Notes under the pieces: model-generated
Databases searched by the model: none
What the model saw: only the letters and a program-made list of their open reading frames with translations
What the model was told of the DNA's origin: nothing
Assembly (NCBI GenBank): GCA_963855995.1
Contig: OY979716.1
Coordinates: 34,045,094 to 34,109,093, forward strand
Source: Muricea muricata
Lineage: Eukaryota; Cnidaria; Anthozoa; Malacalcyonacea; Plexauridae
Direction of reading: 5' to 3'
DNA length: 64,000 nucleotides
Shown here: positions 11,172 through 22,305 of the stretch, piece after piece
How the letters are laid out: the number at the start of each line of letters is the position of its first letter
Position numbering within the stretch: position 1 is the first letter of the stretch
Program-made: the position numbers and the translations under genes

Positions 11172-11485
11172 TGTAGTAAATTTTGTTTTGAATGCCCCCG
11201 TAATCGTAAAGTATAACTCACGAATTTTTCAAACGTTGTAATTTTAATAATATGACAAATATATCTTAAACCAATACAATTAATCCCGTCTCTAGTCACA
11301 CGCTCGCAAAATCTTCGTAATAAAGTGTTAGAATATAGTCTCGTCTCTCGCAATGATTGTATATTCGCTATGTTGTTTATTTCATCGAATTCGCTTCGAC
11401 CTCGTGCTTACTTGATTGACAGTTCTTAATTTATTCCCTTTTTTAAATATAAATTATAATTACTCTATGACGTCAGTCTACGACA
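11172..11485 (-). repeat. 5' LTR of the BEL/Pao element
   Basis: 314 bp, TG at 11172 and CA at 11484-11485; identical to 2256-2548 except a few substitutions and about 21 extra AT-rich bases near 11429-11450. It should contain the promoter on the minus strand. Confidence 0.92.
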
Positions 11486-11610
11486 CTACTAATACCGGGG
11501 GGAAATGCTTCTGTTTTGGGCACTGGCTAAGAACATGGCGCCCATGACGTATCATGCTGCATTACGCTTTTTTGAATGAAGTGGCTCCTCTTTGTAGTCT
11601 CTACTCTTTG
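11486..11610. repeat. right arm of the foldback repeat split by the BEL element
   Basis: Reverse complement of 2011-2141. The match starts immediately outside the LTR, so the retrotransposon landed inside the foldback repeat. Confidence 0.75.
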
Positions 11611-12099
11611 CTTGTATCCTTTCTGCGCGCCACGCACCGCCGTAGAACGTCAAATAGCTGAGGACTAGGCTATAATGTCACCAATGTCTCAAATTAATTT
11701 ATGCTTGATCGTTTGAGCTGATGGCAATCTGTTAGCACCTCAGAAATTAGGTTCACGAGGGGAATAATCCACCTATAAGGTGCAGCTGGCCGCTGTTAAT
11801 GTTCATTGGGTATAACTTTTGCAGCAGGGGACAATCTTAGCTGATACCTAAATCCCTTGCAATATGTTAATGGCACATATCGGTTTGGAGCTAAACCCAC
11901 ACGAAATACTAACAACTTTTAGAGTTTGGCTGTAATCTATGTATAAGCCGTAAGAAATACATCATCAAAAAAATTAAAATCAGGCTAATACAGTTATCAA
12001 ATGGTGCATGCGTTCGCATTAAGACGATTGGAAAATCGATGAAAATTGTTGTAAAGAAAAAATATAGACGAGGCTAAGTTTGTAAAGGTGTGAGCCTAA
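11611..12099. other. gene-free spacer
   Basis: No coding signal or repeat recognised. Confidence 0.5.
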
Positions 12100-12617
12100 G
12101 GGCCTGTTTACATGAAGGTAGGGTGACCCTAGTAGAAGGGTTACCCTAGCAAACGGGTCAGAAAAAAGCGAGCGTTTACATGAGAGAGGGTAACCCTACT
12201 GCTAGGGCTATGTTCACCGGTAGGGTCACCCTATCTTAACGTGGTCGCTCAGCCATTCATTTAAAAAATGATATTAACGTGCGAAGTTCTTGTGGTATGC
12301 TGTGTGATACTATGTCTGGCTAATTTTGTTGTTTCATTTCAGTGTTGTGACCATCTTTGTTTGTTTGACATTTACTGAAGGCGAATAACTCGACCCGCTT
12401 GATAGGGTAACCCTACCTGACGCGTTTACATGGCTTGTGTAAACAAAAAGATAGCCCTACTGCTAGGGTAACCTATCTATTTGATAGGGTAACCCTACCG
12501 CTAGGGTAACCCTAGCGCGCATGTAAACGCTTCCTATAAAACATATTGTAGTAGGGTAACTCGCTTACTAGGGTAACCCTTCTGCTAGGATCACCCTACT
12601 TCCATGTAAACAGGCCC
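12100..12617. mobile_element. PIF/Harbinger-type MITE with TAA target duplication
   Basis: Ends are inverted repeats beginning GGGCCTGTTTACATG and flanked on both sides by TAA (12097-12099 and 12618-12620). The 3-bp TWA duplication is typical of PIF/Harbinger. The interior and ends are filled with copies of TAGGGTNACCCT in both orientations (at least ten), which look like multiplied transposase-binding sites. No ORF. Confidence 0.75.
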
Positions 12618-13445
12618 TAACACTTCTGGCCATATACGTGCATGGAATTTAATCCGCTTAATATTTTAAATTTAGACGGAGATCTACTGAATTGATAAAT
12701 GTTGATAAATAGCTAGGTCTCGCCAACTCATTTAATTATACTTCGCTTTGTCTCACTTAGTCATTGTCTAATACTAAATTGAAATGAAACAAAAGAACAT
12801 TGGGGTGCTAACGCTTCGACTGCTTTTATGGTCGTGGTGGTCTGATTATCGTGTGTTTAAGTGCAATATCAACTGATCACAAAGAATGCTTAGATGAATT
12901 TAACATAAAGATATACGTTAGCTATATTTGATCTTTAATTGCGATGAGATTGCATTATCAATGAAACACGCCGTCTCTGGCGGTATCATTTTCTACATTT
13001 GGACTACAAGAATTATATTACAATTGCCGATCATCCAGGCCTGACCTTGTACAGCTTTGAGAAGATATGAGAAAAGGTTTATCTAACTGGCGGGTCTGCA
13101 TGAATATTTAGCAATTAATATTCTAAATTGTGCTGTCTAAATTAACACTATTCGTTCAAAATTAGAAACGTACTTGCGATATATTGTTACTATGAGATCA
13201 GCCAGTTTCAGTTAGATAGATGCAATTAAGACTACATGTCTAAAAATGTGAAAAATGGCTCTATAAAATAAATATCTATGTACATGCACATAGGGAATTT
13301 TGCAAAGATTAAATTTAAATTTCAGAATGAGGCCTCACCTTCAAATAGTGTTTCAAATTTGCATATGATAAACAGCATATTGTTAATTTTACTCGATAGT
13401 CCGAAGTAAGTCAAAGACGTCTACGGAAAGCAAAGGAATTATCTA
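12618..13445. other. gene-free; one member of a diverged repeat family
   Basis: Around 12785-12900 lies a copy of the repeat with GAAACAAAAGAACATT and GGTCGTGGTGG described at 14500-17720. Nothing else recognised. Confidence 0.45.
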
Positions 13446-13734
13446 CAGGGTGTCCCAAAAAAAACCAAAAACTATTGAAATCACCTATGTTAGCATTTGA
13501 ATGCCCTAGCATTTGTTAAAGAATTAAAATATCTTTGTAAAGCACGTTTGTTTTGCTTATGGGAATATTGATAAAAACCAAATTGAATAGGCTAAAATAA
13601 CCCGTGCGTATTACTATTAATTATGACGGTTATGTCAATAGTTTATCCACTCATGGGTTCAATTTAGTGCTAGGCATTGAAATTCTAACAATAGATCATT
13701 TTCAATAGTTTTTGGTTTTTTTTGGGACACCCTG
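13446..13734. mobile_element. mariner-like MITE, 289 bp
   Basis: Terminal inverted repeats of about 35 bp start CAGGGTGTCCCAAAAAAAAC and are flanked by TA (13444-13445, 13735-13736). The CAGGGTGTCCCAAAA end and TA duplication are the pattern of Tc1/mariner elements. No transposase inside. Confidence 0.8.
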
Positions 13735-15884
13735 TATATTAGGACTGTCCGAACTAAATCAAACGACTGTTTTTGGACATTAATTAACCTGCTACTGAAC
13801 TCGAGACAGAGAATTGTTTTGAGAAATAAGTACCATTCATCTGGTTGGAACTTATAGTCAAACATTGTTAAACTAGGGCTAAAAAGTCGCTACCCACGAG
13901 AAAACATGCTCTGCAAATTTTAAAGCATCAGCTGCAATATTTCTTTGTTTCAAAATCGATAATTTTTACGGTCAGTGCACACGGAAATATTTGCATAGCA
14001 TGACCACATTGGGCAAGCTTATATTCTTCTTTTTAAGCCTATTTTGGGCGTTTTGTGTATATATCGGAAAAATTGTTTATGGTTATCCACGAGGATTATT
14101 TCTCATTCAATCATTCGTTAATAAAGTTTGGCACATCAGCCACATACTGTTAGGATCATTATTTGTCAAAGCGTCTTAAATTCAATTCATATAAATAGCG
14201 ACTTTTGATTGGTCGCGACCAAGAACGTTCATAGTTGTTTTATATGCCAAATAAGAGTGCATGGTCAATAAATCAAATTCCCTGTGGGAGGAAACTGGAG
14301 CACCTGCAGAAAACCCACGAAATGAAAAAAAATGGAAATTTAATTTTATAGAAATGTTTTCTAAACTATGTAGTGGCCGAATTGTCCCGAGATTTGCCCG
14401 ACACCTTCTATAGTAAATATTGTGGAAATACATAGAACATTATGGAATGCGTTCTGAAATGCGTTCTACTTTCAATAAAGGCCAATTCGAATTAACATTT
14501 TAAATTTAGAAGTGAATGTCAAATTGTAAATATTGATCTAATTCATAAGTAACACACAACTAATTTCCCACCTTTTGTCTCATATTTACCAGGAAGGCAA
14601 AAGCAATATTTCATAGTCAAACAAACGCAAAAATTGAAACAAAACAACATTGGGATAACACTAATGCTCCAACTGCTTTTCCGGTCGTGGTGGGCTTCTC
14701 ATTAATTAATTAAGTGCATGACTTAAGTGCAACATCAACATGACAAAGAATGGATAAATTGACACATAGAATTATTCCGTGACAGAAATTTGAGAATTGG
14801 GCCATTCCTTCGTGTGATATGTTAAATCGGCACGATAAACGGCTTGATTTGTGTTCGATAGTTCGAGGATGTTCATGAAGTGCAAGGCATTATCTAATCT
14901 TTCCGAATTGGAATAACATTTCAAACGACTAAACTTAACAGCTGATCAATTTTGATTAAGAAATAATTATTCACATCTAATAAAATTGGAATTTATATGT
15001 TTAAACATTGCTGAACCAGAGGTCATGAAGAATGGTATTATGACATCAGCCGAAAATTTCGGGACAAATTGCATTTTGAGAAATGAATTTGCTGAAACTA
15101 GTTGTGAAGCCTGCCCTACAATTTGGTCATGCTGTGCATGCGCAAATTAAGTCACTGTCATTGTAAGCACTGATCAAGATCCGAGCTTATGGATCTTAAG
15201 CATTCCGGTAGTAAATTTATGAGGTGTTTTACACAAATAATACATATCGAATTGATAAATATTCATCTATAAATAAGTTGCGCCACACATCAGCACAAGT
15301 CACAAAAGAACAATAGGATACTACTAGTGCTTTGCGAATGCTTTTTCGGAATATATTGTCTCCTATTAAAAATGTTGATAAAAGCAATATTTTATTGTCA
15401 AACACACAAAACAACTGAAACAAAAGAACATTAGGATACCACTAATGCTCCTACTGCGTTTCGTCGTGGTGGTCTTATTATTGTTAAGTCATCTATAAGA
15501 GTGTTATTAGGTGATATATAGGTTATAATTAGATATTAATGTTAAGTAAATATTAATTGCGATGAGACAGGTGCTTATTATCAACAAAATATGACGTATA
15601 TAATTTTCTACATTGGAATAGATTTCAAGAAGTACATAGATTAAACTATTGTGTCCTAAATTACGACTTGTATAAATGTAATGTCTTGAGATATACTATG
15701 TATTTAAATTTCTGCTTATATTATTATAAGATATTTTATTTTCTTGTAAAGTAGGTCAATTATTCACAGTATAAAAACTACCGTCCTTTTATAAGTAGCT
15801 GTCTTTGGGCAAGTCGTTTGGGCATTTGATTTGCGTATCATCATTAATGCGTCTATCACATATAGAGACGCTCGATTCAATATA

Positions 15885-15985
15885 GAAAGGGTACTTTTGT
15901 GAGAAATTTTGCTGGGGGATATTAATTGCTTTCACATCTAGCAATAGGGGGCGTTATTGCCCCACCAGTAATATCACTGCATAGT
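15885..15985 (+). repeat. direct repeat, copy 1 (with 18064-18165)
   Basis: CTGGGGGATATTAATTGCTT and AATAGGGGGCGTTATT occur in the same order and spacing at 18064-18165. Confidence 0.65.
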
Positions 15986-16049
15986 TATATCTCCAAGTAA
16001 GTTACTAATAGGATAGGGATCATCTAGTACGGAAGTTTTGAGGAAACAA

Positions 16050-16195
16050 GCACCACATAAGTTTATTATCGTAAAGCTTTCGATCTGTATAAGCTCAGAT
16101 CTTCATCAGTGCTAGTAGTAGTGTATTATTAGAAGCACTGATGAAGATCCGTGCTTACGGATCGTAAGCTTTGGGATAGTAAAGTTAGAGGCGTT
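16050..16195. repeat. inverted repeat pair with hammerhead-like core motif
   Basis: Two copies of a motif face each other with about 20 nt between. On the minus strand (16112 to 16060) it reads CTGATGA, then a stem AGATCTG ... CAGATC, then GAAA. The + strand copy (from 16137) has CTGATGA, the stem AGATCCG ... CGGATC, but GTAA in place of GAAA. A third, more diverged copy is at 15168-15200. Core and stem II resemble a hammerhead ribozyme; I could not draw convincing stems I and III. Confidence 0.45.
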
Positions 16196-18063
16196 TCACA
16201 CAAAACTATGCTTTTATTTATAATCAATCACCATACAAACATAAAAGGAACTTATTGTTCATTACTTGTTCATTATTTTCACTTTATTTAGATTTAAAAA
16301 AAACAACGCAAATTATTGCGACGGCATGCACACAGACCATGTATTCACGTAGATTTGATGCCTTAGTATTTTGAATTTAGAAGTGGATGTATCAAAAATT
16401 GCGCCATACATCGACACAACTCAGGTGATGACGTCCCTTTGTCTTATTCAGTCATGGTGTCAGTCACTACACTAGAATCGAAAGAAGAGAACACTAAGGA
16501 TACCACTAATGCCCAGTGAATGTTTTTCGAAATATACAGCATTGTCTCATATTTAATGTGACGACAAAAGCAATATTTTATAGTGAAACAAAAGAACATT
16601 AGGATACCACTAATGCTCCTACTGTTTTTTGGTCGTACATGGTGGTTTTATTATTTGATCTATAAGAACAATATTAGGACATATAGGTTTGATTTGAAAA
16701 TGTTAGTTGCCATGAGACAGGTGTTCATTATCAACAAAACATTATTTTAACTCTGTATGACATTAAATTGGTTTGAAACCAATAGAACTGTTATAACCGT
16801 ACGTATCCAGTTTGCGTTTGCACGACACTACCATATCCCGGAGAAATGTTTAACTAACTAGCCGTGCAATTTTTTAACCTGCTATAGGAAACGTACTAGT
16901 GCGGGACAAATCTTTCTCCGGTACGGTGTAAACGCTAACCGCTAATCTGGTCATATATAATATTCAATTTCCATCGAAACAGAATTATAGAAAACGAAAA
17001 TTTATAAAATTGGCATCTTTTTGCTTCTGTTCGGCCAAATTTTTGAAAAGTGCGGCATATTGCTGCAAAAAAATTTGTAAACAAGTCCCGAGCAATATCC
17101 GAGAAAATGCTGAACAAAGACCGAAATAATTGATCCTTCCTCTGTCCGTACAGTGTAAACGGAGAGCCAGTGGGGCAAATATTTTTTATCAGTACAAACA
17201 TTTATCGACCTATAGCGACGATATTTAGCAGCATGTGCAGTAGATGATACAGACAGTTCTTCAACATTAGTTTAAAAACTGTGTTTTCAGTCTCTATGCG
17301 AAGATATGCATGCGAAGAATTATTCCGTAGCTGAAATATGTATCTCGAATTATAAATTTAAGAATCACACCATTCCTTCAAATGGTATATGAAATCTGTG
17401 CGATACACGGCGTGATTTGTTCAATAGTTTGAGTATTGTAATGAAATGCAAGATCCAATCGTTCCGATTTGGATCGTTCTGAACAACATTACAAACGACT
17501 GAACGGGAAATGGACCGATCCATTTTAATTGAAAAATAATACTCATATCTCATAACTTTGGAGTCAATTGTTAAACATTGTTGATAAAAGATGGTATTTG
17601 ACCAGCGTATGTGTTGTAAAACAATAGAAAAATTTCGAGATTAATAATTGTAATTTGAGAAATCAATTTGGTGAAACATTCTGTTATGTATAGTAGCTGG
17701 AGTGGTGAAGCCTGCATGCTATATACAAGCAACATTTAAATACTATCAATTTAAATCTAGTTCTCTCTATATACGCATGCACTGTCCAAACAGGCCAATT
17801 GTTAATACGACCATTAATATACTTTTCCCATCTATAGGTTCTAAACAGTTCAAAATATCACTATATATTGTTTTCGGTGAATCTATCTCAACAGAATAGT
17901 TTATCTTTGGAATGCGCTACCTGGTACTATTCATATGAATGATAAATATTGAGCTTCACGAAACTAGTAAAGGAATTTTATGTAGCTATTTCAATGCATT
18001 TATAAGATTTTAGGCATTTGAATATGGTCATAAATGTGTTTACTATTCAGCGCTCCGTTAAAT

Positions 18064-18165
18064 ATAAAAGGGTATATTTTTGTAAGAGTTTAACTGGGGG
18101 ATATTAATTGCTTTCAGATCAAGTAATAGGGGGCGTTATTTCCCAAGCAGTATTACCACACCATG
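18064..18165 (+). repeat. direct repeat, copy 2 (with 15885-15985)
   Basis: Diverged copy of 15885-15985; ends just before the Harbinger element. Confidence 0.65.
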
Positions 18166-18194
18166 ATGATATTATTGTCTTTTGGTCGCGGTAA

Positions 18195-19037
18195 GTACAA
18201 GTTCCAAATGTAGTTGACAACAGTTCTACCTGTGCGTCGACTGGTTACAATAGAAACAGTGATGTTATTGCTAGCAGCAGCGCTCCTTCCACGGCTAACA
18301 ACACGTGCGATACAAATGGCGCCAAATCCGCAGCAAAATGGGGCCAAGGGCAGACCAGTGTTCTCGTCAGTGAGTGGAAAGACAGAATAGAAGAGGTGGA
18401 AAGTGCCAGAGCCACTGAGACGTTGAACAAAATTGTGGAAGAAGTCAACAAGTCGGGAGATCCAAAAACTGTGAAACAGTGTAAGGATAAAATTCGAAAC
18501 TTGAAGAAAAAGTATAAAGAGGCAAAGGCAAACAACAACAAGCCTGGAAGACCACCTCAAACAAGTCCATTCTACGACTCGTTTTACGAAGATCTTGCTA
18601 CAAGGGCTGTTGTAACAATGCCCGGAGTGATTCAGAGTGGGCAAGCAAGATCCGAAGACTCTTCATCAAGTTCGCAGGATCTATCCGTGGAATTTGATGA
18701 ATCTGACCAGGAATCTGAATCAGATGCGATTGGTGAATCTGATTCAGATGGTTCGCCAAGTTCAGTCGAACGGCGCGCTAAGCGGAAACAGTCGAAAAAG
18801 GAAACCTCAAATAAAAAGGCAAAGAAAGGACGACTAACTACTGCGAGTGCCATGATTGACTTAACGGAAAAGCTGATGGAGATGCAAAATTCGCAAATGA
18901 AAATGATGGAGAAGTCGCCGAAACGAACAGAGGATTTGCTTTTAAAGCTGGAAGCAGATCAACGAAAGTTAGACGAAGAGGCTCGTGCACGGGATCAGGA
19001 GTTTTTTCTTCGAATGGCAGAAATAATTAAAAAGTAA
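18195..19037 (+). CDS. Myb/SANT-like protein of PIF/Harbinger element
   Basis: The frame is open from 18195 to the TAA at 19037. No in-frame ATG precedes the conserved part, so the first exon or start codon is missing or lies upstream through a splice. The Myb/SANT-like domain runs from about 18325 (KWGQGQTSVLVSEWKDR) through CKDKIRNLKKKYKEAK to FYDSFYEDL near 18590. It is followed by a Ser/Asp/Glu-rich linker, a basic patch (KRKQSKKE) and a coiled-coil tail with MEMQNSQMKMMEK. In Harbinger elements this second protein binds the transposase and carries it to the nucleus and the DNA ends. It is convergent with the transposase at 19213-20346. No internal break is seen. Confidence 0.75.
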   Translation, partial: VQVPNVVDNSSTCASTGYNRNSDVIASSSAPSTANNTCDTNGAKSAAKWGQGQTSVLVSEWKDRIEEVESARATETLNKIVEEVNKSGDPKTVKQCKDKIRNLKKKYKEAKANNNKPGRPPQTSPFYDSFYEDLATRAVVTMPGVIQSGQARSEDSSSSSQDLSVEFDESDQESESDAIGESDSDGSPSSVERRAKRKQSKKETSNKKAKKGRLTTASAMIDLTEKLMEMQNSQMKMMEKSPKRTEDLLLKLEADQRKLDEEARARDQEFFLRMAEIIKK

Positions 19038-19212
19038 ATCAAAAACTATTCTGCACTAAAAAACAAACATTTTTGAAATCTATTATACGTTAATACATAT
19101 TCGAAATTGTCGTTTGATTACATATTCTATATAATTCGTAATAAAATTAAAAGTAATAACGAACTTATTATTATACTCATAGCCGTTATAAAATACTCTT
19201 TGTTTTCAAAAT

Positions 19213-20346
19213 TTATGCCAAATTATATATTATTAAAATATAACTCTGCTCGATTGCCAAGCGAATACGTTCAGCAGCTGGATTTTGAACAACGTTTTCC
19301 TGTTGTCTAGTTTCCAAATATTCCCTGTCTATAGAAATAATTCTATGCAAAATTTCTTCATCATCAAACTCTTCACCGGCCTCTTGGCAGAAATTATGTA
19401 AAATGCAGCATGACAATATGACTTCTGGAATATTTTCAAATCGGTTGTCCAACCTTTTCAAAAGTATTCTCCATCTTGCCTTAAGTATTCCAAACGCCCT
19501 TTCAACGGTAGCTCTAGCTGAAGAAAGATTCTTGTTATAACGGCGTTGAGAACGGTTGAGAATTGCACCGTTAGGATACGGCTTCATTAACCAAGGAAGC
19601 AGAGGGTAAGCTCCATCACCGAGCAGCAAAGGCCGAATTTGAACACCATCGACTGTAGTCAGAGGTTCAGTCAAAATTTCCCCATTCTGTGCCTTTTGAA
19701 AAATATCGCTGGAACGAAAAACTCGGGCATCATGCATGCTACCTGGATAACCGATTGCAGTGCCAATAAACATTAGGTTTTTTCCCACGACTGCTTGCAT
19801 GATAACACTATAGCGATGATGCCTATCAAAATAATCGAAAGGCTCCTTCGGTGCAATAATTTCGATATGGGTGCCATCTATTGCTCCAACTTCATGTGGG
19901 AATTTGCAGTCATCCTGAAAGAGGGCCAACGCTCGTGTAGTTTCATCACAATTGTTGGGAAATTTGATGTAATGCCTTGATAACGTATTCAGGGCCTGGC
20001 AAAATTCTTTCGTTATGTTAACACACGTTGACTTTCCAACATCAAAATGAACAGCGATGGCACGAAAACTTGAACCGACTGCCAGTCTCCATAGCACAAT
20101 AGCCACTCGCTCATGAGGGGGGATAGGATTTCGCAAAACCATGTTTTCCTTGGCAATTGCGGGAGCCACGAGGTCTACCAGCTTTAAAAATGTCTCTTTA
20201 CGCATGCGAAAATGTTCCGTCCAGTAAACGGATTGACGACCATCTCCAAATATCACTTCAAACCAACCCAGTCGTGGTCGCGAAATCTCCCAGTACTGAC
20301 GTTGATTTATTTGAGCAACCATTCTAGCCATAATCATTATGGCCAA
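19213..20346 (-). CDS. PIF/Harbinger transposase (HARBI1-like), intact
   Basis: A single 377-residue open frame, close to the usual length for this family. Catalytic DDE_Tnp_4 domain: AIDGTHIEI (first Asp) near 19865, YPGSMHDARVFR, LLLGDGAYPLLPWLMKPY (second Asp) near 19590, and ATVERAFGILKARWRIL (Glu) near 19500. The N-terminal half has a helix-turn-helix region with HERVAIVLWRLAVGSSFRAIA. It excises and inserts the element. The first ATG (20346) has a second one 5 codons later (MAIMIMARM), so the start is not certain. No stops or shifts; with the open Myb-like partner this element could be recently active. Confidence 0.92.
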   Translation of the reverse strand: MAIMIMARMVAQINQRQYWEISRPRLGWFEVIFGDGRQSVYWTEHFRMRKETFLKLVDLVAPAIAKENMVLRNPIPPHERVAIVLWRLAVGSSFRAIAVHFDVGKSTCVNITKEFCQALNTLSRHYIKFPNNCDETTRALALFQDDCKFPHEVGAIDGTHIEIIAPKEPFDYFDRHHRYSVIMQAVVGKNLMFIGTAIGYPGSMHDARVFRSSDIFQKAQNGEILTEPLTTVDGVQIRPLLLGDGAYPLLPWLMKPYPNGAILNRSQRRYNKNLSSARATVERAFGILKARWRILLKRLDNRFENIPEVILSCCILHNFCQEAGEEFDDEEILHRIISIDREYLETRQQENVVQNPAAERIRLAIEQSYILIIYNLA

Positions 20347-21062
20347 TGTAATGGTTCAGGCATATTGAAAATATACTATGTCTTGGTTGATTCTTTGAAT
20401 TGTAAGAAACAACCGTCTTCTACGTCTGGCAAGTGATCTGCACCTGGCAGAGTCGCGCATTCTTTGATATTTGAAATAAAGCAACAGCAAAAACTTGTTT
20501 TCCATTTAGGCAATATGCGCTATATATGAAAACTTGTAATGAAATCTCAAGAAGTTATTTTTAATGCACTTAGATTATTAGTTAAGTCATCTGTCAACAA
20601 CAATGAACAAGCGCGCAATACTTTTTTGGTGTGACCGCAACGTGCTTGGCTTGCACTCAAGCGCGAGCTTGGAATGTGGTTCATGCAAGCACGCTAAGCC
20701 TTTGCTAATCCGCAAGCACAAGCGCTAGTGTGACCGCGACCTTAAAAAAGGCGCTGTGTTTATCAACACCCGGTTTAAGCTAATATCAAGAGGACATCAG
20801 CATAAGGTGACACGTATTTGCTATTGGTTTTCATCAGAGCCGAATCTACCTGGTTTCTGCGACTTTGTCTTGTCATCGAAACGTGAGTATATATGAATGT
20901 ATATGCTTAAGAGTTTGCATTTAACAATTGTGTTTTTAAATTAAAGCGTTCTATAAATAGATAATTAATAACGCGTCGTTGTAGCGAACAAAACTGTTAA
21001 CATGGTGTAGAATAAGCTCCAAACTTTTATAGTAACTAAATTCTATAATTCTCACTCTTAAC
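20347..21062. other. spacer with right-end repeats of the Harbinger element
   Basis: Contains the GTGTGACCGC direct repeats (20630-20740) with an imperfect palindrome between them built from GCTTG/CAAGC motifs. From 20740 to 21062 nothing is recognised. Confidence 0.45.
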
Positions 21063-21554
21063 TTATGGATTTATGGCTTCAAACCACTCGATAGTGTCGT
21101 CGGTGTTTCGCCATTGATTACTACGGGTTTGTATACGGATGTTGTTGTTAATTCGGTCTAGCATCGTCTTACTAACTTTGCCAAGATTACTCTTAGCGGG
21201 GTTAATAAGGCGGCATTGAGGGTTGTTGTTAAAGTTCTCCTTATGGTCTTTGAGGGAGATGAATGCCGGTGTTTCTGCCATTGGTTCAATGCGGTTTGCT
21301 ATGCTTAGATGGGAGGCGATGTCCTTCAGCTCGGTGTAGATGTTTTTTGCGGTGTTTATGTCTGCCAGTTTGTAGGTCTTTGTCACGTTTTCGGTTACAA
21401 GTTTATTATATGCCGGGGCGCTCATCTCGTACATGTTTCTTGTCTTATCGGCTGGGATGAAAACACTTTGGGATGTCCGTATTCTTTTCTTGTCCTCTTC
21501 TACCATATTGATGAATTTGTTGGAATAGTTTCGGAATTTAATATTCTCGATCAT
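21063..21554 (-). pseudogene. Penelope-like element fragment, N-terminal part of reverse transcriptase
   Basis: 163 residues on the minus strand with VFIPADKTRNMYEM, TENVTKTYK, AFISLKDHKENF and CRLINPAKSNLGKVSKTMLDRIN. The last block is a conserved reverse transcriptase motif of Penelope-like elements (PLEs). The piece ends at a stop at 21063, before the catalytic palm. It differs clearly from the PLE at 22269-24019, so it is another subfamily or an older copy. Confidence 0.85.
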
Positions 21555-21825
21555 TTTCGTGATAATGCCTTACTGAACAAACGAACCGAACTATTTACCA
21601 AGTGTAGACATGTAACGCGATACCTAGTATCAAACTGTAAATAGAGAGTAGCTTCACCAGATCTGTCAGTTGCCTGACCATCGCTTTATAGCGTGAAACT
21701 CGGAGTACCACAGCAGGTCTACGAAATAAATAAATACATCCGCTCTACCAGTAATGGTATTGAGCGCTCTAAAATCATTGACAAATCTCGTAACCAATCT
21801 GGTACAGTAAATTCTTGGAATACTA
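21555..21825. other. upstream remainder of the PLE fragment
   Basis: No coding signal. A hammerhead-like string on + near 21676 (CTGACCATCGC, a short stem closed by GCG, then GTGAAAC) resembles the stronger one at 31939. Confidence 0.35.
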
Positions 21826-21826
21826 C

Positions 21827-21917
<91 letters not shown>

Positions 21918-21922
21918 TATAT
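21826..21922. repeat. (TA)n microsatellite
   Basis: Almost pure TA dinucleotides with single interruptions (AAA, GTA). Confidence 0.95.
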
Positions 21923-21970
21923 GGTATTACGTCCTTCACTTTGGTGTTGTTGAGCGCTCTGTGCGCAGAG

Positions 21971-22270
<300 letters not shown>

Positions 22271-22305
22271 CAAGAAACTTGAATCACTTCGTTTAAAACA
22301 TTTAA

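Larger units (their letters stand above)
2256..11485 (-). mobile_element. BEL/Pao LTR retrotransposon, full length, with a nested DNA transposon
   Basis: Two near-identical LTRs (2256-2548 and 11172-11485) start TG and end CA and bound the element. The 4 bases CTAC stand just before the left LTR and just after the right one, a probable target duplication. Between them, on the minus strand, are a primer-binding site, gag with three zinc knuckles, aspartic protease, reverse transcriptase, RNase H, integrase and a polypurine tract, in the BEL/Pao order. Gag and all pol pieces share one reading frame once the 3242-bp nested insertion (3974-7215, counting one TTAA) is removed; only three in-frame stops interrupt it, and no frameshift. 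The LTRs differ by a few substitutions and one indel of about 21 bp, so the insertion is young compared with its surroundings. Confidence 0.93.
14500..17720. repeat. old, diverged kilobase-scale repeats, no genes
   Basis: The block GAAACAAAAGAACATTAGGA, with nearby ACTAATGCTCC and GTCGTGGTGG, recurs near 14637, 15417 and 16577 (and 12785); related pieces are near 15300 and 16490. A second block (GAATTATTCCGT ... CATTCCTTC ... GAAGCCTGC) at 14770-15115 recurs at 17315-17715. Copies share order but are heavily diverged and broken by indels. This looks like ancient tandem duplication of one non-coding unit. No terminal repeat or coding frame was found; short ORFs here have no recognisable motif. 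Confidence 0.55.
18184..20738. mobile_element. PIF/Harbinger DNA transposon with both genes open
   Basis: Two convergent genes, a Myb/SANT-like protein (+) and a DDE transposase (-), make the standard PIF/Harbinger pair. GGTCGCGGT at 18184 is inverted as ACCGCGACC near 20730, a possible short terminal repeat; I found no clean 3-bp target duplication, so the exact ends are uncertain. Next to the right end, 20630-20740 holds two direct copies of GTGTGACCGC. Confidence 0.7.

Noticed and set aside
13659..13865. Minus-strand ORF across a MITE end
   Set aside because: Half of it lies in the mariner-like TIR; chance reading frame.
16870..17190. Possible MITE with GTACGGTGTAAACG-like ends
   Set aside because: The two similar blocks (near 16925 and 17150) are in the same orientation and no inverted ends or target duplication could be placed.
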